This document shows, in pieces, positions 27,941 to 36,381 of a DNA stretch of 64,000 nucleotides. The notes under the pieces are model-generated. The model was not told the DNA's origin. It did not search any database and saw nothing but the letters and a program-made list of their open reading frames with translations. The DNA is from AP-15 sp963787425 (GTDB lineage Bacteria > Pseudomonadota > Alphaproteobacteria > ATCC43930 > CGMCC-115725), in the NCBI GenBank assembly GCA_963787425.1, contig CAWBCV010000001.1, forward strand, positions 1,488,001-1,552,000, in the 5' to 3' direction. The position numbers and the translations under genes were made by a program. Position 1 is the first letter of the stretch. The number at the start of each line of letters is the position of its first letter.

Positions 27941-28312
27941 ATGCGCCGCCTGTTGATCGTCGTCGCCTTGCTGGCCTTCGGGTATACGCTTTTTCCGTCG
28001 ATGCCTGCAGCCGCCGGGTACGGTGCGATCGCCTGGGACAAGAGCACCGGCAAGTACGGCGCGAGCTGGAACCAGTCGACGAAGCAACGCGCCGAGGAAA
28101 CGGCGCTCGGCGAATGCGGCGCCAGCGGCTGCAAAGTCGTAGGGAGGGTCGGTCCGCGGATGTGCGGCGCGCTCGCGACGACCGAGGACGGCAAGCAGGC
28201 CGGCGCCGCCTGGCGCAAAGACCGCGAGGCCGCGCGTCTCGACGCCCTGAAAAGCTGCAGCAAGGCGAATGCCGGCGAATGCATCGTCCGCGCCACCGAT
28301 TGCAACAAATAG
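27941..28312 (+). CDS. DUF4189 domain-containing secreted protein
   Basis: A 123-residue protein with a Sec signal peptide (about residues 1-25, RRLLIVVALLAFGYTLFPSM, likely cut after PAAA) and one DUF4189 domain (YGAIAWDKSTGKYGASWN, ALGECGASGCKVVGRVG). Five cysteines in the mature part suggest disulfides in the periplasm. The function is unknown. AGGAGAATAATTCG precedes the ATG. It converges with the solute-binding protein gene. Confidence 0.88.
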   Translation: MRRLLIVVALLAFGYTLFPSMPAAAGYGAIAWDKSTGKYGASWNQSTKQRAEETALGECGASGCKVVGRVGPRMCGALATTEDGKQAGAAWRKDREAARLDALKSCSKANAGECIVRATDCNK

Positions 28313-28339
28313 CCGCCGGAGCCCCGAGGACGAGGACGC

Positions 28340-29680
28340 TTACGATCGCGAAAAGCCTTCGATCTCGCTTTCGGCCCAGCTCATCGCGTCGTCCAAGGAT
28401 TGGCCCTGTTGCGTCATTTTGGCGATCAATTTCGTTAAAGTCGCCTGCGCAAACATCTGGGTCCCGATCCTCAAGGGGGCCGGATAGCCCGCAAGGCTCG
28501 GGGTCGCATCGTGACGCGGCGGATAGTTGTAGTTAGTGCCCTTCGGCGGACCCTCTTCTTCCCAAATCTTGAAGTCCATCCATTTGTCGTAGGGCGGAAT
28601 ATCAAAGCCGACGCTGGCGGTGACCAGCTTTTCCTGCACCGGACGGGTCATCAGATACACCAGCAAGCTTTTTGCCGCCGAGACATTCTTTGAGAAATTC
28701 CAGACCGCCCAGAAATACGGGTTGCATGGGTCATAGCGGCCCTGCGGCCCCTTCGGCGAATGGAAGGTCCACAATTGCTCGGCGACCTTCGGCTGGTCGC
28801 GCTTCGCGACCGCATAGGCACTGGGCGGGTTAAAAACCAGCGCGCTTTTGCCGGAAATCAGCGCCTTGTTATTCGACGCGTTGTCATAGGCATAGACATC
28901 ACCCTCGAGGGATTGCGAGAGCTGCTTGAAGAATTCGAGCGCCTGACGAGTCGCGTCGGTCTTGACCGTGATATTGCCTTTATCGTCGACGAGGTCGGCG
29001 CCAAAGCTGTGAAATACCGCGCCGGCCATATTGATCGCGTCGGTGCAGGCGCTGAGCCCGAGGCCAAAAGAGTGACCCGCCTTGAAGCACTTCTCGGCGG
29101 CCTTTAGGAAATTGGTCCACTCCCAGGTCTCGACCAGTTCCTTGTCGGGCGGAGCGCCGGCCGGATACATTTTCTGGACGTCGAGCCCGACATATTCCTT
29201 CATGTAGTCGATGCGGGCGCAAGGCGGTAGCGAACCGTTGCCGTAGCTGGTCGGCACAGCCATCCAATGGCCGTAAATTTTGCCGGTGTACTCTGAGGCC
29301 TGCGCGACCGGGCCGTACTCCTTGATGACCGGGAGCACGATGTCGTCGACGGGCACGAAATTGTCGGCTTGCGCCGAGACGTACCAGGTGCGCAGCCCCA
29401 TCATGTCGTGACCGGCCTTGGCCTGGCCTTCCGCCATTAGGGTGAGCAGATCCTTGTCGCCGTTCGAAGTGATCAAGTCGACATTGAGGTCGACCTTTTC
29501 CTTCGCCGCCCATTCGGCGCAATTCTTTTTCAACTCCTCGGCCGCGCCGGGAACCCAATGGTCCCAGACGCCAAATGAGAGCCTGCCGGCGGCGTAGGCG
29601 CCGTGCACGAAGGGAGCAGTGAGCGCCGTCGCCGCCGTCGTCTGCAATACCGCGCGCCGAGTCAGCAATGTCCGATTCAT
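28340..29680 (-). CDS. ABC transporter extracellular solute-binding protein (family 1)
   Basis: A 446-residue periplasmic binding protein with a Tat-like signal (TRRAVLQTTAATALTAPFV). The body has the family 1 pattern: VDLITSNGDKDLLTLMAEGQ, YGHWMAVPTSYGNGS, GKSALVFNPPSAYAV. It should bind a sugar, polyol or similar solute and deliver it to an ABC permease; no permease or ATPase gene is present nearby. ATG 29680 follows AGAGAGGGATTG. A degenerate paralogue is next upstream (29760-30941), so the pair arose by duplication. Confidence 0.92.
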   Translation of the reverse strand: MNRTLLTRRAVLQTTAATALTAPFVHGAYAAGRLSFGVWDHWVPGAAEELKKNCAEWAAKEKVDLNVDLITSNGDKDLLTLMAEGQAKAGHDMMGLRTWYVSAQADNFVPVDDIVLPVIKEYGPVAQASEYTGKIYGHWMAVPTSYGNGSLPPCARIDYMKEYVGLDVQKMYPAGAPPDKELVETWEWTNFLKAAEKCFKAGHSFGLGLSACTDAINMAGAVFHSFGADLVDDKGNITVKTDATRQALEFFKQLSQSLEGDVYAYDNASNNKALISGKSALVFNPPSAYAVAKRDQPKVAEQLWTFHSPKGPQGRYDPCNPYFWAVWNFSKNVSAAKSLLVYLMTRPVQEKLVTASVGFDIPPYDKWMDFKIWEEEGPPKGTNYNYPPRHDATPSLAGYPAPLRIGTQMFAQATLTKLIAKMTQQGQSLDDAMSWAESEIEGFSRS

Positions 29681-29759
29681 CAATCCCTCTCTGATTTGGT
29701 CTTTGTCGCCGGCCCGCAGCGTCCGCAACTCTCCGCTTAGCACAGCTGCGCTAATTCGC

Positions 29760-30941
29760 CTATGTTCGCGAGAAGCCCTCGAGCTCGGATTGCGCGTAGT
29801 CGATCGCCGCATCGATCGACTGCCCTTCCTGGGTGCATTTTGCGATCATCTTGCACATCGTGCCCTGCGAATACATCTGGACCCCGATCTTGGGCGGCGC
29901 CGGGTAGCCGGTGACCGATACGATCGTGTCGGGCTTCGGCGGGAAGTTGTAGAGCGTCCCTTTGGGCGGTTCCGCTTCCGCCCAGACGGCGAAGTCATGG
30001 AGCTTTTGGAACTGTGGAACGTCATAGCCTTGGCTCGCATTTACCAGCTTTTCGACCGAAGAGCGGGTCGACAAGTAACCCAACAGGCTCTTCGCCGCCG
30101 GCCGTTGCCGCACCCTTCGTGCGCGGCGCGTTGCCGCGGGCAAACTCTCCTGCGGCTTCTGGGACCAATGGGTCCCGACCGCGACCGCTCCTCTGGAACA
30201 GCTCTGCCGGGAATGGGCGGCAAAGGAAAAGGTCGACATCACCGTCGATTTCATCACGTCGAACGGTGACAAGGACCTCTTGACGATGGCCGCCGAGGCG
30301 CAAGCTAAATCCGGCCACGACGTATTGCAATTCACCAGCTGGTACGCGACTGGCCAGGCCGAGAACTTGGAACCGGTCGACGATGTCGTTAATGCGATCA
30401 TTGCGCAGAACGGCAGTCCGACCAAAGCCGCGGAATATCTGGGAAAGTCCGACGGTCACTGGATTGCCGTCCCGACCGGGTACGGCAGCACGCTATCGCC
30501 GCCCTGCGCGCGCATCGACCTGATGAAGCAATTGACAGGGCTCGACGTCACCAAGATGTACCCGGCGGCCGCGCCGCCCGACCAACAGCTCGCCGACAAT
30601 TGGACCTGGGCCTTCTTTCTCGATGCAGCCGAGAAATGCTTCAAGGGTGGTTATCCGTTTGGGATGCCCATGAGCACCACTCCCCGATGCCGTCAACTGG
30701 GTCGGCACGATGTTTGCCGCGCACGGCGTCCGCTTGGTCGATGAAGAAGGCAATATTACCGTCAAATCGGATGGCACCAGGCAGGTGCTCGAATGGTGCC
30801 AGAAGGCTGTGCCGTTTTTCCCGCCGACGGTTTTTGCGTGGAACGACGCCTCGAACAACAAAGCGCTGATTTCCGGACAGAGCCGGTCGAAGCAAGTGCC
30901 GCGGTCTTCAAGACCGTGCGGCGTGTCAGCACCGATGTCAT
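29760..30941 (-). pseudogene. Solute-binding protein paralogue, internally inverted and deleted
   Basis: The start (MTSVLTRRTVLKTAALAS, ATG 30941, minus) and the C-terminal part (LLGYLSTRSSVEKLVNASQ to ELEGFSRT, stop at 29760, minus) flank a segment (about 30092-30878) that reads on the plus strand: VAAPFVRGAL, WDQWVPTATAPLEQLCREWA, GDKDLLTMAAEAQAKSGHD, NNKALISGQ. The ends of the inverted segment carry GGCTCT (30086-30091) and AGAGCC (30879-30884). Flipping it back restores STGS-SPPAVAAPF and ISGQ-SLLGYL in frame, but with about 60 codons missing relative to the intact paralogue. Single-base indels also occur near 30128 and 30685. It is non-functional as written. Confidence 0.88.
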
Positions 30942-30981
30942 ACAGGTCCCTCGACGGTTTGTGCCGGTTACTGGCTGAGTT

Positions 30982-31719
30982 TCAGTAGATGTGCTGTCCG
31001 CCGTTGACAAAGATCTCCGTCGCCGTGACGTAGGCGGCGTCCTCGCTGCACAGGAAGAAGATCGTGCCCGCGACGTCTTCGGGGTCGCCGATCCGGTTGA
31101 GCGGAATGCGGGGCAGCAGCGAGGCGGTCTCCGGTGACAGCATCGCGGTCTTGATCTCGCCGGGAGCAACGGCATTGACCCGGACGCCGAGCCGGGCGAA
31201 TTCGGCGGCCATCTCGCGCGTCAATGCCGACAGTGCCGCCTTCGATGTTGCATAGGCCGACCCCGCAAATGGATGCACTACGTGGCCGGCGATCGAGGTG
31301 ACGTTGACGATCGCCCCCCTGCCCTGCGCCAGCGCGGTCGAGAAGGCGCGCGACAGGATCAGGGGCACGAAAAAATTCAGGTGAAACACCGCGTGCCAAG
31401 CTTCGATATCGCTGTTGAGACATTCGAGCCGTTCTTTGGTCGGCGATTTAGGCGACACGCCGGCATTATTGACGAGCGCGTGCAGCGGTCCGTCGAGCGA
31501 CTCCCCCGCCGCGGCGACGAAGCGGTCGAGATCCCCAGGGTCTCCGAGATCGGCAGTGATGTGATGGGTCCAGTTCGGGTCGCGCTTGCACTCCTCCGGC
31601 ACCGCTTCCCGTGAGCAGGTGATGATCCGCCACTGGGCGTCGCTAAAGCGCTTGACTGTGGCGTGGCCAATCCCACGGCTCGCCCCGGTCAACAGCAACA
31701 CCTTTCTTCCGGTGCTCAT
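30982..31719 (-). CDS. SDR family oxidoreductase
   Basis: A classical 245-residue short-chain dehydrogenase: TGASRGIGHATVKRF, NNAGV, Ser in VNVTSIAGHV and the YATSKAALSAL active site, ending GTIFFLCSEDAAYVTATEI and VNGGQ as in the FabG-like group. The cofactor motif lacks an obvious acidic residue at the end of beta2 (ITCSREA), suggesting NADP(H). Its ATG overlaps the stop of the CDF transporter gene (31716-31719), so it is translationally coupled with an unrelated function. Confidence 0.92.
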   Translation of the reverse strand: MSTGRKVLLLTGASRGIGHATVKRFSDAQWRIITCSREAVPEECKRDPNWTHHITADLGDPGDLDRFVAAAGESLDGPLHALVNNAGVSPKSPTKERLECLNSDIEAWHAVFHLNFFVPLILSRAFSTALAQGRGAIVNVTSIAGHVVHPFAGSAYATSKAALSALTREMAAEFARLGVRVNAVAPGEIKTAMLSPETASLLPRIPLNRIGDPEDVAGTIFFLCSEDAAYVTATEIFVNGGQHIY

Positions 31720-32660
31720 CGCGCGCCTACCCGTCGCGGAAAACTGGACCGCGGCTCCTCGATCCCCTCCGGGTCCTGGTGGATGATGACTTCCGCATGG
31801 GGATAGGCGGCACGCAGTTCGGCCTCGACCTCGTCGGAGATTTCGTGCGCCCGGATGAGGCTCAGCCCCCCGTCCATTTCGATGTGGAGCTGGATGAAGG
31901 CCGTCGGCCCGGCGACCCTCGTGCGCAGATCATGTGCGGCGACCACATCAGGATGTGACTGCGCAATGCCACGGATCTTCTCCCGCTCCTCGTCGGGCAG
32001 CTCGTGGTCCATCAGCTGGAACAACGAGAGGCGAGCCAGCCTCACGGCCGAGTAGACGATCCAGATGCCGATCGCCGCACCGAAGATCGGGTCGAGCAGC
32101 GGAAAATCGAAGATGCTGCCCAGTACAAGCGCCGCAATGACGCTCACATTCAACACGACATCGCTGCGGTAATGCAATTCGTCGGCGCTGATCGCAATCG
32201 ACCCCGTGCGCCGCACGACATGACGCTGATAAGCGACCAGCCCGATCGTCACGATGATCGAAAACACCATGACGACGATGCCGGCCGGCGGATTCTCTAC
32301 GGGAACCGGCCAGATAAGTCGCCGCACCGCCTCGGCGAGCAGCAGCATCGCGCTGCCCGTGATAAATGCCGACTGGCCGAGCACGGCGAGCGGCTCCGCC
32401 TTGCCGTGACCGAAGCGATGCTCACGGTCGGCCGGGCTCATCGCGTGGCGAACCGCGACGAGGTTGACGAGAGACGCAACGGCATCGAGCAGCGAGTTGA
32501 CCAGGCTGGACAGCAGCGCGACCGACCCCGTTTCGAGCCAGGCGGCGAACTTGACCGTGATCAGGACCGCTGCCACCGCGACCGAGGCATAGGTCGCGAT
32601 CCGCCGCAGGCGCTCCGACGCCGGCCCATGTATCAGGGGAATAGCCGTTTCCGTCGCCAT
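31716..32660 (-). CDS. Cation diffusion facilitator family transporter
   Basis: A 314-residue CDF (FieF/YiiP-like) metal-proton antiporter with six predicted membrane helices and a cytosolic C-terminal dimer domain (HPDVVAAHDLRTRVAG, FIQLHIEMDGGLSL). The transport-site half in helix 5 is present (HYRSDVVLN). In helix 2 the expected Asp-x3-Asp pair reads LVNSLLDAVAS, with Asn in place of the first Asp, which may change metal preference. It overlaps pdxH by 28 bases upstream and the SDR gene by four downstream, in one operon. Confidence 0.92.
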   Translation of the reverse strand: MATETAIPLIHGPASERLRRIATYASVAVAAVLITVKFAAWLETGSVALLSSLVNSLLDAVASLVNLVAVRHAMSPADREHRFGHGKAEPLAVLGQSAFITGSAMLLLAEAVRRLIWPVPVENPPAGIVVMVFSIIVTIGLVAYQRHVVRRTGSIAISADELHYRSDVVLNVSVIAALVLGSIFDFPLLDPIFGAAIGIWIVYSAVRLARLSLFQLMDHELPDEEREKIRGIAQSHPDVVAAHDLRTRVAGPTAFIQLHIEMDGGLSLIRAHEISDEVEAELRAAYPHAEVIIHQDPEGIEEPRSSFPRRVGAR

Positions 32661-33223
32661 TCTGTCCCTTCGCGAACGAACAACAGCCTATCATGCAACC
32701 GAAACGGCCGTTCCTGCCAGAATTCGATGGAAACCGGCACGACGCGAAACCCGGACCAGCGCGGCGGCCGAGAAACTGCGCCTGCCGGAAACCGCCGCGC
32801 TAACTCTTCTACGCGGCGTTCAAGCTCGGCGCGGCTGGGGAGCGGCTGCGATTGGTCGGAGGCCCAGGCGCCGATCTGGCTGTCTCGCGGCCGGCTGGCG
32901 AAATAGGCGTCCGCCTCCTCGTCTGAGACCAGTTCGATCGGACCCTCGACGCGAACCTGCCGGTTCAGCGACTTCCACATGAAACACAGCGCGGCGTGAG
33001 GGTTGGTGAGGAGTTCCTTAGATTTCCGGCTTTCAAGATTGGTGTAGAACACGAAGCCGCGATGATCCAGCCCCTTCAGGAGCACAGCCCGCGCCGACGG
33101 CCTGCTTTCCGACGTGGCAGTCGCCAAGGTCATGGCATGTGCGTTCGGCTCGCCCTGCCAGGCTTCGTCGAGCCACCGCCGAAACGGCGCGAAGGGCTCG
33201 GTTTCGGCTATCTCGTCAATCAT
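32633..33223 (-). CDS. pdxH: Pyridoxamine 5'-phosphate oxidase
   Basis: FMN enzyme oxidising PNP or PMP to pyridoxal 5'-phosphate. Conserved segments: FRRWLDEAWQ, ARAVLLKGLDHRGFVFYTN, SRKSKEL, RQVRVEGPIELVSDEEAD, SRPRDSQIGAWAS, the C-terminal PPRWSGFRVVPVSIEFWQ and the closing WRRKRLFP typical of PdxH. The length is 196 residues. ATG 33223 is chosen because MIDEIAETEPFAPF is the natural N-terminus; GAGAG lies just upstream. The C-terminal end overlaps the CDF gene. Confidence 0.96.
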   Translation of the reverse strand: MIDEIAETEPFAPFRRWLDEAWQGEPNAHAMTLATATSESRPSARAVLLKGLDHRGFVFYTNLESRKSKELLTNPHAALCFMWKSLNRQVRVEGPIELVSDEEADAYFASRPRDSQIGAWASDQSQPLPSRAELERRVEELARRFPAGAVSRPPRWSGFRVVPVSIEFWQERPFRLHDRLLFVREGTEWRRKRLFP

Positions 33224-33255
33224 CCCAACTCTCGACTTCGACTGATCGATCCGGT

Positions 33256-34611
33256 CTACTTCGACGTCATCTCTTCGGCAACCGCCTCGGCCGAGCGCCA
33301 GCGGCCGCGCCGGCGGGGACCCGGTTCGAGCGTTTCGGCGAGGAGAGAGGCGATGGTGACGCCCATGGCCGCACTCTCTGCCTTGATTATGCGATCCATT
33401 GCCGGCGCCACCTGCCGTTGCCAAGGCGCGGCCGAGTTGCCCATCCAACGACCAGCGAGCGGCAAGTGAAGGGCCTCGTAAAGGTCGTGCAAAGTCGCGG
33501 TCTCGGGAGCCCAGGACAATACCCAGCAGCCCTCCTGTGTGTGAGCGACGAAGCCGGCCTCGGCCAGCGGTCTCAAGTGCTCATCGATAACCGTCGTCGC
33601 GACGCCGAGCTCGGCGGCGAGGGCCGGCGTCGATCTGGACCGGCCACGGCGCTGCGCCCGAGCCAGAGATGCGATCAACGACAGGCTGAAGCCGAGCCGA
33701 ACGCCACCCGCCGGTATCGTGCCGACTCGCTCGTCGATCCGCCAGTTCGGCAACGCGGCGGCAACAACGGCGCCGAGGAGGACCGCCATCCATGATATAT
33801 ACATCCACAAAAGAAAAATCGGGATAATCGCGAGCGCGCCGTACACCGTCTGATAAAAGGACGAGGCTCCGATATAGATCGAAAAACCGACCTTCAGGAT
33901 TTCGATTGCGATCGTCGCGATCAGTGCGCCGAGAGCGGCATCGCGCCAGCGCACCGCGCAGTTCGGAATGAGGCAGTAGAGCAATGTCAGCGCCACAAAT
34001 TCCAGCACCGCCGGGACGGCGCGGGCGAGCGAATGCAGCCAGCTGCTGGCGAACCATGCGACCGCTTCCTGCCCGAGGCCGACCTGGCGCGCGGCGAGTT
34101 CGAAATAAGTCGACAGCGACAGGCTGAAGCCGATCAAGAGCGGTCCGAGCGTGATCAAGGTCCAATAGGCGAGCACGCGCTGAACCCAGGGACGCGGCGA
34201 GGTCACTCGCCAGATCAGGTTGAGCTGATCCTCGACCGTGACCAGCAGCAGAATGCCGGTCGCCGAAATTCCGGCAATCCCGATCGCCGTGGTCTGCGCC
34301 GCCGAATCGGCGAAGGTGCGGAACCACCACGCCGCCTGCTCGCCGATCGACGGCACCAAGGTGCGGAACGCCAACGCCACCAGCTCGTCGTGCACCTTCG
34401 AAAAGATCGGAAAGGCGGACAGTGTGCCAAACGCGATGACGGCGAGCGGCACGAGCGACACCAGGGTTGTGTAGCTGAGCGCGCCCGACGCGGAGAAACA
34501 GCCATCCGCCAGAAAGCGGCGCAGCGAATATGTAGCGAAGGCCGCCAACGTCGCGCTCGTCTGCCGCAGCATTCCGCGACTTGGCCGCGCTTGTTCCTCG
34601 GCGGAGGTCAT
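33256..34611 (-). CDS. YihY/virulence factor BrkB family membrane protein
   Basis: A 451-residue inner-membrane protein with about six hydrophobic segments in residues 25-290 (SGALSYTTLVSLVPLAVIAF, TYFELAARQVGLG, TVYGALAIIPIFLLWMY) typical of BrkB/RNase BN-like proteins, which are not nucleases despite the old name. The C-terminal 150 residues form a soluble winged-helix-like region (RSTPALAAELGVATTVIDEH). The function is unknown. ATG 34611 or GTG 34614 are both possible. It is divergent from fabI. Confidence 0.92.
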   Translation of the reverse strand: MTSAEEQARPSRGMLRQTSATLAAFATYSLRRFLADGCFSASGALSYTTLVSLVPLAVIAFGTLSAFPIFSKVHDELVALAFRTLVPSIGEQAAWWFRTFADSAAQTTAIGIAGISATGILLLVTVEDQLNLIWRVTSPRPWVQRVLAYWTLITLGPLLIGFSLSLSTYFELAARQVGLGQEAVAWFASSWLHSLARAVPAVLEFVALTLLYCLIPNCAVRWRDAALGALIATIAIEILKVGFSIYIGASSFYQTVYGALAIIPIFLLWMYISWMAVLLGAVVAAALPNWRIDERVGTIPAGGVRLGFSLSLIASLARAQRRGRSRSTPALAAELGVATTVIDEHLRPLAEAGFVAHTQEGCWVLSWAPETATLHDLYEALHLPLAGRWMGNSAAPWQRQVAPAMDRIIKAESAAMGVTIASLLAETLEPGPRRRGRWRSAEAVAEEMTSK

Positions 34612-34794
34612 CACAAAAGCTTAGGTCCTCGCTGCTGTTAAACAAGGCGCAGTCGACGATACTCCCGCCCCGGAAGCTAACTCGGGGTGCCGAGCACCAA
34701 GGTTAAAACCCGGGCGACCTCTCGGGGCAACCGCGATGGCCGGGCCGCTTTCGTTCGTGTAGGATCGCGATAAATTGGGACAATGGGGAAGCCG

Positions 34795-35595
34795 ATGCCG
34801 CTGATGGCGGGTAAGCAGGGCCTGATCATGGGTGTCGCAAACGAGCGCTCGATCGCCTGGGGGATAGCAAAGGCGTTGCGCGCTCACGGCGCCAAACTCG
34901 CTTTCACCTACCAGGGCGAAGCGCTGGGAAAACGGGTGCGGCCTCTCGCCCTCAGCCTCGACAGCGACTTCGTCGTGGAAGGCGATGTCGCTTCTCCGGA
35001 GAGCGTCGATTCTGTATTCGCTAACGTGCAGGAGCAGTGGGGTCGGCTGGACTTCGTGGTTCACGCGATCGCCTTCTCGGACAAGGACGAGCTGAAAGGC
35101 AAATACATCGAGACGACGCGTGCCAACTTCCTGCGCACTCTGGAGATTTCCTGTTTTTCGTTCACCGATGTATGCCGCCGCGCCGCGCCGTTGATGACGG
35201 CCGGCGGCAGCCTGCTGACGCTCACCTATTCCGGAGCCGAGCGCGTGATGCCGCATTATAACGTAATGGGTGTGGCGAAGGCGGCGCTCGAGGCAAGCGT
35301 GCGCTATCTCGCTGTCGATCTGGGCAGCGACGACATCCGTGTCAACGCGATTTCCGCCGGCCCGATCAGCACGCTGGCCGCTAGGGGCATCGGCGACTTC
35401 AACTACATCCTAAAATGGAACCGGCTGAATTCGCCGCTGAAGCGCAACGTCACGATCGAGGATGTCGGCGGCGCGGGCCTTTATCTGTTGAGCGACCTCT
35501 CCGCCGGGGTCAGCGGCGAAGTCCATCATGTCGATTGCGGCTATCACGTCATCGGCATGAAAGCGGTCGACGCTCCCGACATCTCGGTGGTGTAA
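34795..35595 (+). CDS. fabI: Enoyl-[acyl-carrier-protein] reductase (NADH), FabI type
   Basis: Last reductive step of fatty-acid elongation. The FabI hallmark YSGAERVMPHYNVMGVAKAA carries both active-site tyrosines and the lysine; the nucleotide loop is GVANERSIAWGIAKAL. At the position equivalent to E. coli Gly93 the motif reads HAIAFSDKDEL (Ala), which may weaken triclosan binding. 266 residues. ATG 34795 is preceded by GGGGAAG; an ATG at 34783 is also in frame. The DUF3365 gene begins five bases after its stop. Confidence 0.95.
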   Translation: MPLMAGKQGLIMGVANERSIAWGIAKALRAHGAKLAFTYQGEALGKRVRPLALSLDSDFVVEGDVASPESVDSVFANVQEQWGRLDFVVHAIAFSDKDELKGKYIETTRANFLRTLEISCFSFTDVCRRAAPLMTAGGSLLTLTYSGAERVMPHYNVMGVAKAALEASVRYLAVDLGSDDIRVNAISAGPISTLAARGIGDFNYILKWNRLNSPLKRNVTIEDVGGAGLYLLSDLSAGVSGEVHHVDCGYHVIGMKAVDAPDISVV

Positions 35596-35600
35596 TCGCG

Positions 35601-36359
35601 GTGCAGACGACATTCTTGCCGGTCCGGCGAGCTATCGTCGCGGTCTACTTGGCCTTCATGCCCTGTGCGATGGCGAGCGCGGCTTCGGCCGAGAACGACA
35701 TGGCGATCGCGCAAAATCTGGCGGAAATGTTACGCGATGGGCGCACGGTCATCTCCGACCAACAGGATTTGATCAACAATCCGCAACTCGGTGACAAGCA
35801 TCTGACCGGGAAAGTCGAGCTCGACCAAGCGATCGCGAAATACTCCAAGGATACCGGGGTTGACCCGAGAAAGCTCGATCCCGCCTCACGTGAGGGGCGG
35901 TTGCTGCGGGCGATGATGGCGGCGATCGTCGAGGTCGTCGATGACAATCAGCCGACGATCAATGAGAAAGGAACTGGGTTCAAGGGTTTTATCCCGGCGG
36001 TCTTTGCACGGCTGGTCGCCGAAAGCTTTGACCATCTGGCGAAGGGCGAAGGCGAGGTGAAGGTTACTGCGCCCTTGGAGCTCGTCCGCAACCGCAAGGC
36101 GCTCCCCGACCCGTGGGAGACCCAGGTTATCCAGAAGCGGTTCCTCGATCCAGCCTGGCCTGCAGGCAAACCATTCTCCGCGGAGGTCGAGACGAATGGG
36201 CGGCCGGCATTCCGGGTCATGGTACCAGAGTATTACGTGGAATCCTGCCTCGCCTGTCATGGTTCGCCAAAAGGCGAGATGGACATCACCGGTTATCCAA
36301 AGGAGGGCGGGAAGCTGAACGACCTCGGCGCGGTGATCAGCATCACACTTTATCATTGA
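35601..36359 (+). CDS. Periplasmic c-type heme DUF3365 (Tll0287-like) sensor protein
   Basis: A 252-residue protein with a Sec signal peptide (VRRAIVAVYLAFMPCAMASA) and a DUF3365 domain. ESCLACHGSPKG gives a single CxxCH heme-attachment site, with SITLYH at the C-terminus. The start must be the GTG at 35601 to include the signal peptide. The neighbouring kinase has a periplasmic sensor region of its own, and the two genes lie 22 bases apart, so this protein probably supplies a heme-based redox or gas signal to it (inference). Confidence 0.88.
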   Translation: MQTTFLPVRRAIVAVYLAFMPCAMASAASAENDMAIAQNLAEMLRDGRTVISDQQDLINNPQLGDKHLTGKVELDQAIAKYSKDTGVDPRKLDPASREGRLLRAMMAAIVEVVDDNQPTINEKGTGFKGFIPAVFARLVAESFDHLAKGEGEVKVTAPLELVRNRKALPDPWETQVIQKRFLDPAWPAGKPFSAEVETNGRPAFRVMVPEYYVESCLACHGSPKGEMDITGYPKEGGKLNDLGAVISITLYH

Positions 36360-36381
36360 CCGGGCCCGGCAGAGGCATCCG

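Noticed and set aside
30086..30884. Phase-variable invertible switch
   Set aside because: The inverted repeats are only 6 bp, there is no site-specific recombinase nearby, and codons are missing at one junction, so a scar or chimera is more likely.
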